From positions 1-64,000 of the forward strand of contig NZ_JABANE010000029.1 in NCBI RefSeq assembly GCF_012844305.1: a stretch of DNA of 64,000 nt, written 5' to 3'. Below are positions 40,041-47,947 of this stretch, piece after piece; within the stretch, counting starts at the first letter, position 1, and every line of letters begins with the position of its first letter. A program made the position numbers and the translations under genes. The stretch comes from Flammeovirga aprica JL-4. GTDB taxonomy: Bacteria > Bacteroidota > Bacteroidia > Cytophagales > Flammeovirgaceae. Under the pieces are notes generated by a model that made no database searches, was not told the origin of the DNA, and was given only the letters and a program-made list of their open reading frames with translations.

Positions 40041-40775
40041 ATGAAAAAAAAGAAGATTTTATGGAGCCTTTTGGCCGTCACAATGATGGGTTGCCACTCC
40101 AATGAAGTGCGTACGCTAAAATTAAATGACACCACAACGGTAAAAGCAAAACTGATTTACAGTGATGATTTTGAAAAAGGAATTGATAACTGGAAAGCAG
40201 AGCAGATGTCAGGGGGAGAAGTCTATCATAAAGATGGAAAATTGGAAGTAAATGATGCCGGAGGCTGTACCGTTTGGTTTAAAGAAAAACTTCAAGGGCC
40301 AATAATGATTGAATATGATGCACATGTCATCAAAAAAGGAGGTGAATTTGACAGAGCTTCTGATTTGAATTGTTTTTGGATGGCCACTGACAGTGAAAAC
40401 CCTACAAATCTGTTCGCAAAATCAGAATTCAGAAGCGGTCGTTTTCCAAATTACGACTCCTTAAGCCTCTATTATGTGGGTATGGGCGGGCACTACAACA
40501 AGAAAACACGTTTCCGTAGATACACCGGTAATGGTGAAAAGCCACTTCTACCAGAACATGATCTAACGGATCCTGAATTTCTAATCACTCCCAACACCAC
40601 CAAAAAAATCAGACTGATCGCCTACAATGATCTCGTTCAATACTACAGAAATGACTCATTGATTTTCAATTACCAAGATCAGCACCCTTACAAAGAAGGA
40701 CATTTTGGCTTAAGAACAGTACATAATCATATGACACTGGACAATTTTAAGGTTTATCGTCTTTTGGAGGATTAG
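40041..40775 (+). CDS. DUF6250-like lipoprotein, jelly-roll fold
   Basis: A 244-residue lipoprotein (LAVTMMGC then HSN). The pattern YSDDFEKGIDNWKAEQ, ASDLNCFWMATD, SLSLYYVGMGGHYNKKTRFR and HFGLRTVHNHMTLDNFKVYR is that of the single-domain jelly-roll proteins recently named DUF6250, often found beside GH88 and lyase genes. A lyase or glycan-binding role is a guess; I know of no assay to cite. It is co-transcribed with the MFS permease and ends against a strong bidirectional terminator facing lacI. Confidence 0.6.
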   Translation: MKKKKILWSLLAVTMMGCHSNEVRTLKLNDTTTVKAKLIYSDDFEKGIDNWKAEQMSGGEVYHKDGKLEVNDAGGCTVWFKEKLQGPIMIEYDAHVIKKGGEFDRASDLNCFWMATDSENPTNLFAKSEFRSGRFPNYDSLSLYYVGMGGHYNKKTRFRRYTGNGEKPLLPEHDLTDPEFLITPNTTKKIRLIAYNDLVQYYRNDSLIFNYQDQHPYKEGHFGLRTVHNHMTLDNFKVYRLLED

Positions 40776-40811
40776 AGAAATCAAGGGGAGAATAAATTGC
40801 AATTGACATAA

Positions 40812-40868
40812 AAAACAATCATCGCCAACACTTAATTAATAGATTAAAGTGTTGGCGATGATTGTTTT
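40812..40868. terminator. Strong bidirectional terminator
   Basis: caatcatcgccaacactt pairs with aagtgttggcgatgattg with a short AT loop and with A and T runs outside. It separates the convergent DUF6250-like and lacI genes. Confidence 0.9.
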
Positions 40869-40887
40869 GTGTTACTACTTATTGTCT

Positions 40888-41925
40888 TTAAACTTTCTTT
40901 CTTCTCCTCAACGAAGATTCCCTAATAATCAATTCACTTTTTAGAATTGAAGTTTCACTAGTCAGTAATTCTTCATTATCCTCTAAATGCAGAATAAGCT
41001 TTTTCGCCACCAATTTCCCCATTTCATAAGCAGGTTGATTGACAGTAGTGAGTGAAGGCGTGAAAAGTTCAGAAAGAGGTTCGTTACTAAAACCCACCAC
41101 TAGCACATCTTTTGGGACAGAAAGTTTCGTTTCATTGAGTGCTTTAATTGCCCCAAAAGCAGTCATATCATTAAGAGCATAAATGGCGTCAGGAACATTA
41201 CCCTTTTCGACCAAATCTTTCACATAGCAATAGGCTTTATGTGTGTCCAATTCCATCTCTTTGATATTCAGATGCTTCAAGTCTATGTCATGTTTGATAT
41301 AACTGTCAATGATACCTTTTTGTCGGTTGCTGTAAATTGAAGCTGTTTTATATCCAGATAATACGGTGATCTTTTTAGCCCCTTGCTGAATAAGGTGATT
41401 ACACATCAGAAGGGCCGTTTTTCGATCATCCATGATAACGCGCGTCGTTTGAAAACCCTCAGCATATCGGTCAAAACAAAAAATAGGGATTTGCTGATTG
41501 ATTGCTTTTTCAATGTGCTCAATATCATCATTATACATCGCAGGAGAAATCAATATCCCCTCCACCCGGCTTTTCAGAAGCGTATTGATACTTTCCTTTT
41601 CCTTTTCAGTAATGTCTTTTGTTTGTGTAATAATCACATTGTAGCCATAAGCTTGAGCAACATCTTCTATTCCGGCAATTGCTGTAGAGAAAAAATACCT
41701 TGAGAGAAAAGGGATCACTACACCTATCGTATTGCTTTTATTCGTTCTCAAATTAGCCGCCAGATTATTGGGCTGATAATTTAATTCCGAAGCTTTTGCC
41801 TTCACCTTATCCCTTGTGGTTTGAGAAACACGGGGGTGATTATTTAAAGCCCTAGAAATTGTTGAACTGTTGAGATTTAATGCTTTAGCGATGTCATGGA
41901 TTGTGGTTGCTTTTTTAATTTCCAT
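40888..41925 (-). CDS. LacI-family transcriptional regulator
   Basis: A 345-residue regulator. The LacI helix-turn-helix is at residues about 6-30 (TIHDIAKALNLNSSTISRAL) with the hinge-helix region LAANLRTNKSNTIGVVIP. A periplasmic-binding-protein-like effector domain follows (about 62-335). It most likely binds the palindrome with core CAATCGATTG, found upstream of its own gene (42482-42495, 42597-42610), before the beta-helix/PDZ operon and before GH95; such CG-centred palindromes are normal for this family. The effector is probably a sugar released from the locus substrate. This is the only LacI-type gene in the window. Confidence 0.9.
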   Translation of the reverse strand: MEIKKATTIHDIAKALNLNSSTISRALNNHPRVSQTTRDKVKAKASELNYQPNNLAANLRTNKSNTIGVVIPFLSRYFFSTAIAGIEDVAQAYGYNVIITQTKDITEKEKESINTLLKSRVEGILISPAMYNDDIEHIEKAINQQIPIFCFDRYAEGFQTTRVIMDDRKTALLMCNHLIQQGAKKITVLSGYKTASIYSNRQKGIIDSYIKHDIDLKHLNIKEMELDTHKAYCYVKDLVEKGNVPDAIYALNDMTAFGAIKALNETKLSVPKDVLVVGFSNEPLSELFTPSLTTVNQPAYEMGKLVAKKLILHLEDNEELLTSETSILKSELIIRESSLRRRKKV

Positions 41926-42481
41926 TCATAAACTATTTTCAATTCAATACTTTGATCATTTTACTTGATTACCATAAAAATTAAAGCAGGTGTTCACTGT
42001 CTTATATTGAATATCAGGATTATACACGTTTTGTGATGTTGTTTTCAATTGGTTTATACAAAGTACGTGCAAGCGGTAGTAGAAATCACGTTATATTCAA
42101 ATAGTTTTTCACTGATTTATGGGGAAAACACGAACATTTTTGATTCAAATTTGCTGTATTGACATAATTCTTGTGAAGAACATTTGAGGTTGAAGATTTG
42201 CTTTTATTTCATTCATTAATTTTTAATGTTCCAAACTACTTTTTCATACTTTAAATAGGCTTTATTTTTTTCCTATGAGGAGTATAATTTTCTTTTTGAA
42301 AAGTGGATTGAAGAAGTTTCATTTCGTAATAATTATAAAGTTGATACTTTTTGTCAACTGGATAACTAGTTATGTATCAGATAATCAAGTAATTGTGAAT
42401 TTTGTTATTTGTGTTTTTATATCTAAATAAACCACTGTATAACAGAACTCAATACCAATTAACACAAAAAAAACCAATAAA

Positions 42482-42495
42482 AACAATCGATTGTA
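42482..42495. promoter_or_regulatory. LacI-type operator
   Basis: aacaatcgattgta with a perfect 12-base palindrome acaatcgattgt. Its centre is 115 bases from the next operator, close to eleven helical turns. Confidence 0.7.
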
Positions 42496-42596
42496 TTTTT
42501 TATTCAAAATATCTAAAAAAAATTTGCATAATACGGTTTATACTGCTTATATTTATAGTATAAAGAGAAACAAAACTCTTAAGTTATAAAAGATGA

Positions 42597-42610
42597 TGCA
42601 ATCGATTGCG
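42597..42610. promoter_or_regulatory. LacI-type operator
   Basis: tgcaatcgattgcg, one base from the perfect 14-base palindrome. Together with the copy at 42482 it could support looping and control of lacI, of the DUF4861-GH88 operon, or both. Confidence 0.75.
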
Positions 42611-43073
42611 TAGGCGTCGTTTTTTGAACAACTAGAATACCACCCGAGCTAAATGGAATGATGGGTAATAAATAAGAAATTACAAAATCGGTAAAGCGTC
42701 TTCATTGAATTTGAAGATTGTTGAATTACAATATAAAGTCTCACTAAAAAGATCAATCATTACAAAAGGCATCTTCAGTTGTGTCCTAGAACAAAAGGGA
42801 GCCTCCATGATTATCTCATAGTGAAAGTGTTTGAATATTGGAAAGCTATTCCAATAGAAATAAAGGAAAGAATTACAACTAAAGTATCTGTAGATCTTAA
42901 TCTATTTAACTACAAAATGAACTACGTATTTGAACTTAAAAAAAATGAATCAATAAAATATTTACATTACTGCTATCATTCCAAAGATGAATTCTTTATA
43001 TGAGCAGATGTTGATATTATAATTATTATCGTTTTTTAAATATTCACAGGATAAAAGAAAAAGGTTAAAATAT

Positions 43074-43113
43074 CGTGCACCATGACTAGAAGTCATGGGT
43101 CTACGAAATACCT
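43074..43113. repeat. Solo REP/IS200-end-like hairpin
   Basis: cgtgcaccatgactagaagt followed by catgggtctacgaaatacc. It is the reverse complement of the outer parts of the 16021-16218 element, but with a single hairpin. It may be a solo remnant left by recombination between the two end hairpins of a full element. Confidence 0.55.
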
Positions 43114-43484
43114 GAATTCTTCTTTCCATGTATTTTGTCCTAAAATGAAAATCTGTTTTTTGAGAGTAAGTTTAACATTGTAATTTGTTTAACTAATTAC
43201 TCCAGTAAGTCCGATTGAAAATTTTCTTCCTTTTTAATCATGGACTCTCTATGCCTTTTCATTTTAGTATAAATAAAAACTACCCTTCTGGGCTTTAATG
43301 TACAAAAGTGCTTTTAATGATGTATATTTAATATACGTTATTACATTTTTGTGAATTATCATGTGATGATAATGATAAATCGAAATGCAAAATATATATT
43401 GAGATCTATTTCGAAATAGGTCATCAATTTAAATTATGCTTTGTATTTCTACTAACTACGAGGACAGAAGAAAAGGGACTTTTT

Positions 43485-43654
43485 GAATGAAGAGTTAAGA
43501 ATGAAGAAAAGGTGATCAGTATTATGGTCCATATGAACATTGCAATACAACATCTCTGCAACGGTTTCCGTCATAAAGACAGGCTTATATGCCAGAACAA
43601 GAAACATTTTTCTTCATTCATCATTCTTCATTAAAAAAGTTCCATAACTTTTTT
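43485..43654. repeat. Inverted repeat with terminator-like tail, second copy
   Basis: Left arm gaatgaagagttaagaatga and right arm tcattcatcattcttcatta, then the tail aaaaaagttccataactttt. The right part matches 38440-38490 closely. It overlaps the 5' end of a longer open frame (from 43589) that I therefore do not take as coding. Confidence 0.55.
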
Positions 43655-43693
43655 CAAGTACTTAAATGTTATTACTATTTATCTAAAGGAACT

Positions 43694-44908
43694 ATGAAAC
43701 AAAAATCTACTCTATTCTATAGGCTTTGTAGTGTGATGTTATTGATGCAGCTTTTATTTAGTTGTTCAAAAAATAACGATACATTAGTGATTTCTATTAA
43801 TAATACAATTTTAGTTGACCGTATAAATGAGACCATTGAACTTGATGTTCAACCTTTTGAAGAACTGATTAAGAAATATGGTTATGAAAATTTAGCCATT
43901 GAAAATACTGAAACAGGAGAGTTGTTAATCAACCAATGGATTGACCTGAATGATGATAAAGTGATGAATCAGTGGTTGTTTCAAATTGACATAAAATCAA
44001 ATTCTAAATTATCACTTGTTGTTCGCCCATTGAAGTCGGGTGAGGCACAACCTTCTTCACAAAAAACGACGTATTCAAGGTTTGTTCCAGAGAGAACTGA
44101 CGATTACGCTTGGGAAAATGACAGGGTGGCATTAAGAACTTTTGGTCCTGATGCTCAGAGAAGAGCTGAAGCGAATGAGTATGGTGGTACGTTGACAAGC
44201 GGAATCGATGCTTGGCTGAAGAAAGTAGACTATCCAATTATTGATAAATGGTATAAGAATAACTCTGAAAAAGAAGGTGCTTATCATATTGATACTGGTG
44301 AAGGTTACGATCCTTATCATGTAGGTCCTAGTAGAGGTATCGGTGGTATTGGATTTTGGGTGGATGATTCTCTTTACACATCAAAGAATTTTACTTCATA
44401 CAAAACCATTTCAGAAGGGCCTATTCGTACTGTTTTTCAATTGAGTTATGCTCCTTGGGAAGTGAACGGACAGCAAATAGCGGAAGAGAAAATTATCAGT
44501 TTAGATCTTGGGAGTAACTTATGTCATTTTCATTCAAAATTCACTACGGAAGGTGCTGTACCTCAGGTTGCTGTAGGTATTACATTGCATGATAATAAAG
44601 GAGAGGTTTTGATTGATAATTCAAAAGGTATATACAGCTACTGGGAAAAAATTGATGATGTAAACTTAGGGTTAGGTGTTGTGATGCCGAGTCAGTTAGA
44701 TAAAGGTTTTGAGAAAGTATCCGATCATAAAGATGCCAGTCATCTATTGGTGCTTGCCACTCCAAATCAATCAGAAATTGATTATTACGCCGGTTTTGGA
44801 TGGGAGAAAAGTAAGCAATTTGCATCTGAAGATGAATGGAATCAGTACTTACATACTTTTATGGAGCGAGTGAAAAACCCAGTAAGCATCGAGATCAATA
44901 AAATATAA
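43694..44908 (+). CDS. DUF4861 family lipoprotein
   Basis: A 404-residue lipoprotein. The ATG at 43694 follows taaagga and gives a lipoprotein signal (MLLMQLLFSC then SKN); the longer frame from 43589 runs through a repeat. The core DUF4861 pattern is seen in RVALRTFGPDAQRRAEANEY, GIGGIGFWVDDSLYTSKNF, GPIRTVFQLSYAPWEV and TPNQSEIDYYAGFGWEKS. DUF4861 proteins are common next to GH88/GH105 unsaturated-uronidase genes in Bacteroidota. Their beta-sandwich fold suggests a carbohydrate-active role, but I know no firmly established reaction. The gene ends one base before the GTG that opens the longest GH88 frame, so translation is probably coupled. Confidence 0.8.
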   Translation: MKQKSTLFYRLCSVMLLMQLLFSCSKNNDTLVISINNTILVDRINETIELDVQPFEELIKKYGYENLAIENTETGELLINQWIDLNDDKVMNQWLFQIDIKSNSKLSLVVRPLKSGEAQPSSQKTTYSRFVPERTDDYAWENDRVALRTFGPDAQRRAEANEYGGTLTSGIDAWLKKVDYPIIDKWYKNNSEKEGAYHIDTGEGYDPYHVGPSRGIGGIGFWVDDSLYTSKNFTSYKTISEGPIRTVFQLSYAPWEVNGQQIAEEKIISLDLGSNLCHFHSKFTTEGAVPQVAVGITLHDNKGEVLIDNSKGIYSYWEKIDDVNLGLGVVMPSQLDKGFEKVSDHKDASHLLVLATPNQSEIDYYAGFGWEKSKQFASEDEWNQYLHTFMERVKNPVSIEINKI

Positions 44909-44957
44909 CGTGACTGAATTTTTAAAAACTAATCTACCACTTTTTAATCAAAATTTG

Positions 44958-46214
44958 ATGAAAAACTTCAAATCATATATTACTCTGTATTCTTTCAATT
45001 TGCTGATAATCAGTCTTGTTTTTGGGTGTGGACAGCCTCAAAGCCAAAACGATACAGTGGCTAAGAATTCAGATAGTTTCAACATAGATGCACAACTGGA
45101 TTATTGTTTGGCTCAGGCCGAAAAAACATTAGCCTTAGTGCCTGCTGATTCTCTTTTTCCAAGAACCATTAACAAAGGAAGTAAAGAATGGCGCTATGTG
45201 CCTGTAGAAGATTGGACAAGTGGATTTTTTCCAGGCACACTATGGTATCTTTATGAATATTCTAAAGATAAAAAATGGTTGACAGCGGCAGATAAGTACA
45301 GCCGTTTCCTTTCACCTTTAGCCACACGACCTCCACTAGATCATGATATTGGTTTTCAGATGTTTTGCAGTTTTGGAAATGGATACAGACTCACTGGAAA
45401 TGAGGAGTATAAGGATTTAATCATGAACTCTTCCAAGCAGTTGATCACTTTGTATAACCCAAATGTGGGTACCATTTTAAGCTGGCCCAGAGATGTTCCA
45501 AATATGGAATGGCCTCAGCATAATACCATCATGGATAATATGATGAACTTAGAAATGTTGCTTTGGAGTGCACAAAACGGTGGAGATGCAGCATTTAGAG
45601 AAGTTGCTGTAAACCATGCGGATGTGACTATGGAAAATCATTTCAGAGACGATTTTACTTCTTATCATGTAGTGATTTACGACCGTGAAAATGGTCAGAA
45701 AATTAAAGGAGTGACACATCAGGGTTATGCAGATGATTCTATGTGGGCAAGGGGGCAATCTTGGGCTATTTATGGCTACACAATGATGTATAGAATGACG
45801 AGTGATGAAAAATATTTGAAATTTGCGCAACAGGTATCAGATGTATATTTGAGCCGTTTGCCAGAAGATTTAATACCATTTTGGGACTTTTCTGCTCCTG
45901 ATATTCCAAATGCTCCAAGAGATGCTTCAGCGGCTGCAGTTACAGCTTCAGCATTACTTGAATTAGGTGGATATGTAGGCGGTGAAAAAGGGAAAAGATA
46001 TATAAACTTAACTGAAAAAATGATTATCGAATTATCTTCCGAACGTTACCAAAGTAGAGATAGCAATTCTGCTTTTCTGTCGCATTCAACAGGTCACCAT
46101 CCTGCTGGTTCTGAGATAGATGCATCAATCAATTATGCGGATTATTACTACGTAGAAGCATTGGTTAGATTGAAAAAATTACAAGAAGGAAATTCAATTT
46201 TATCGTCAATTTAG
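44958..46214 (+). CDS. GH88 unsaturated glucuronyl hydrolase, lipoprotein
   Basis: A 418-residue lipoprotein; the ATG at 44958 gives the signal MKNFKSYITLYSF ... LVFGC then GQP. The alpha/alpha-barrel carries both GH88 aspartates: D130 in LDHDIGFQMFCSFGNGYRLTG and D193 in HNTIMDNMMNLEMLLW, spaced as in the Bacillus enzyme. GVTHQGYADDSMWARGQSW and ASALLELGGY are further family motifs. It hydrates and opens delta-4,5-unsaturated uronic-acid residues made by a lyase. Its presence shows that the locus substrate contains uronic acid cut by beta-elimination. It forms a two-gene operon with the DUF4861 gene. Confidence 0.9.
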   Translation: MKNFKSYITLYSFNLLIISLVFGCGQPQSQNDTVAKNSDSFNIDAQLDYCLAQAEKTLALVPADSLFPRTINKGSKEWRYVPVEDWTSGFFPGTLWYLYEYSKDKKWLTAADKYSRFLSPLATRPPLDHDIGFQMFCSFGNGYRLTGNEEYKDLIMNSSKQLITLYNPNVGTILSWPRDVPNMEWPQHNTIMDNMMNLEMLLWSAQNGGDAAFREVAVNHADVTMENHFRDDFTSYHVVIYDRENGQKIKGVTHQGYADDSMWARGQSWAIYGYTMMYRMTSDEKYLKFAQQVSDVYLSRLPEDLIPFWDFSAPDIPNAPRDASAAAVTASALLELGGYVGGEKGKRYINLTEKMIIELSSERYQSRDSNSAFLSHSTGHHPAGSEIDASINYADYYYVEALVRLKKLQEGNSILSSI

Positions 46215-46239
46215 AATAATTTTTTGGACAGCCTGAAAA

Positions 46240-46272
46240 ACTATGGTTAAACTTTTAGCCATAGTTTTTTTA
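46240..46272 (+). terminator. Rho-independent terminator of the DUF4861-GH88 operon
   Basis: ctatggttaaa, ctttta-type loop, gccatag followed by a T run. Confidence 0.75.
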
Positions 46273-46283
46273 CGTTTATACAG

Positions 46284-46333
46284 TTACCTCATCATTAGCT
46301 CACTTCTTGAAGTTTAGGCTAATGATGAGGTAA
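46284..46333. terminator. Perfect 16-base stem between convergent genes
   Basis: ttacctcatcattagc pairs with gctaatgatgaggtaa around an 18-base loop. It probably ends the araC-type transcript on the minus strand, although no strong T run follows. Confidence 0.6.
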
Positions 46334-46352
46334 TGGCTTGATAACCTGTTTG

Positions 46353-47258
46353 CTATTTTCTGATAAATTGTTTTTTGTATTGAGCGGGCGGAATTCCTTT
46401 TACAGATTTAAAGACTTTAGAGAAGTGATAACGGTCTGAAAAACCCACTTTTTGAGCGATAAAATCAAAGGAAAGGTCAGCGTTTTCAATTAAATAGCAA
46501 GCTTTATTGATGCGTACATTCTTGATGTATTCTTGTGGACTCAGATGCATATTTTCCTTGAAAAACCGAGTAAAAGAGTTCGTGGCCATATTAATAAAAT
46601 CAGCTAATTCGGCATTGTCGATCACTCTGTGATATTCCTGATTAATGAATTCAATTACTTTTACTATTCTAGGATGCAATTGTTGAGGTAATAGCTCATC
46701 TTCGCCTATACTTTGTATTGTAGAGAGGATTAATTGATGGATTTTTATGGCGGTGTGTATCTGAATTAAATCATTGTTGCTGAGGGTTTTTTCTGTTATT
46801 TCTTGTATGAATAAGTTTTGGATTTCACACAACGGAATTTCATAAATATTCTTTTTAAAATGATCAAGTTCTCCACCTAAATTAAAATGAATAAAGAGGT
46901 GAATGATATTGTTTTTTTTCATGCATTCCTCAATGTCATCATCACTGTGAATCACACCACCCATCAATTTGTTTTCACTGATTTCATTGTTTCCATCAAT
47001 ATAAGTTTCAAATGTAGTATTGGGAGGAATAAGAACTAGTTTATTCGGTGTTATTTCAATTTTTCTGCCTTCATAAGCGATATAGGCGCCTTTATTCATG
47101 TTCCAGTAAAGTCTCCAGTAAGGAGAAGAAAGCTTCCCATTTTTCCATTTTTTTAGCCACCATAGCCGACAGCATAGCACTTCTATTCTTAGAGGATCTA
47201 TTCTTTGGGTTGAGATAGAAGGATCGCCACTGTTTTTGTTATTTAAAATATACTCCAT
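46353..47258 (-). CDS. AraC-family transcriptional regulator
   Basis: A 301-residue regulator. The N-terminal half (about 25-170) resembles a cupin-type sensor region (NMNKGAYIAYEGRKIEITPNKLVLIPPNTTFETYI). The C-terminal 100 residues hold two helix-turn-helix motifs: NAELADFINMATNSFTRFFK and SFDFIAQKVGFSDRYHFSKV, then FKSVKGIPPAQYKK, as in AraC/XylS proteins. It is divergent from susC and is the obvious candidate activator of the susCD operon, presumably in response to a sugar. It is a soluble one-component regulator, not a hybrid two-component system. Confidence 0.9.
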   Translation of the reverse strand: MEYILNNKNSGDPSISTQRIDPLRIEVLCCRLWWLKKWKNGKLSSPYWRLYWNMNKGAYIAYEGRKIEITPNKLVLIPPNTTFETYIDGNNEISENKLMGGVIHSDDDIEECMKKNNIIHLFIHFNLGGELDHFKKNIYEIPLCEIQNLFIQEITEKTLSNNDLIQIHTAIKIHQLILSTIQSIGEDELLPQQLHPRIVKVIEFINQEYHRVIDNAELADFINMATNSFTRFFKENMHLSPQEYIKNVRINKACYLIENADLSFDFIAQKVGFSDRYHFSKVFKSVKGIPPAQYKKQFIRK

Positions 47259-47947
47259 AAAATCACAAATGTTTCATATGTACACAAATATAATTTAAAT
47301 AAACATTTTTTAATACATTAGAGTTGTTTACTTTTGTTATATAAGATATACGTATAAATAACGCTAATTAATTTGATGCGTATAATTAAGTGATCTAAAA
47401 AAATAAAATAACAATCTACTTAGACAATCTAATAACAATTACTCTGATCTATATTTAGTATACATTGGAATAATGCAATATAATTATTTTTGAAATGAAT
47501 TATTTATTTACTTTTTAAACGAATACGAAATGAATCTTACTTATTTAACTAATATCTAATAGCAACACAAGGTATCTGAATTATCACTACCGTGCAGTTA
47601 AAATGTATCACACTATTCTCTGAGGAGTTTAATTACTTCTTTAAGTTCTAATTGTACGAATACTAATATACCTTTTTGCGTAGAGCATGTTTGAAACATC
47701 TCTTTTAGTAAAAATCCACCCTTTCAGAACGTGAGTTTATTAATTTCATCCACTGTAGAACCACTATTTTCTCTGAAATTAATTTCCTCACAACCTAAAA
47801 CGGAGAATTTTTATTTCTAAAAAATATATTCCAAACATACTCTTACCTTTCAAGTATTGAAGATTTCTCTTTTCTCTCTTCATATATCTATAACATCATC
47901 GTAACTCATCTGTTGAGAGACGAATAATTATTAATTTTTTTTTACTT
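47259..47947. promoter_or_regulatory. Divergent araC-susC promoter region
   Basis: A 689-base gap. On the minus strand TATATTTG (47285-47292) fits TAnnTTTG, 27 bases from the araC start. On the plus strand TACTTTTG (47329-47336) fits the same element but is about 610 bases from susC. A MITE-like element occupies 47682-47843, inside any long susC leader. No LacI-type operator is present. Confidence 0.45.
47682..47843. mobile_element. MITE-like palindromic element, copy 2
   Basis: A 162-base element, agagcatgtttg ... caaacatactct, nearly self-complementary, the same length as copy 1 at 27567-27728. TA dinucleotides flank its ends. It lies about 105 bases before the susC start. Confidence 0.75.

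Larger units (their letters stand above)
41926..43693. promoter_or_regulatory. Long intergenic region with two operators and repeats
   Basis: A 1.77-kb gap between lacI and the DUF4861 gene. It holds two LacI-type operators, a REP-like hairpin (43074-43113) and an inverted repeat (43485-43654), listed separately. A 74-codon frame at 42779-43003 has no recognisable features and I do not call it. The rest is AT-rich without visible structure. Confidence 0.5.

Noticed and set aside
42779..43003. A 74-codon frame between lacI and the DUF4861 gene
   Set aside because: No known motif, no neighbour on either side in an operon, and the surrounding DNA is AT-rich intergenic sequence. A degraded gene fragment cannot be excluded, but I cannot support it.
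43589..43693. N-terminal extension of the DUF4861 protein
   Set aside because: The stretch lies in an inverted repeat shared with 38440-38490, and the lipoprotein signal starts at the ATG at 43694.
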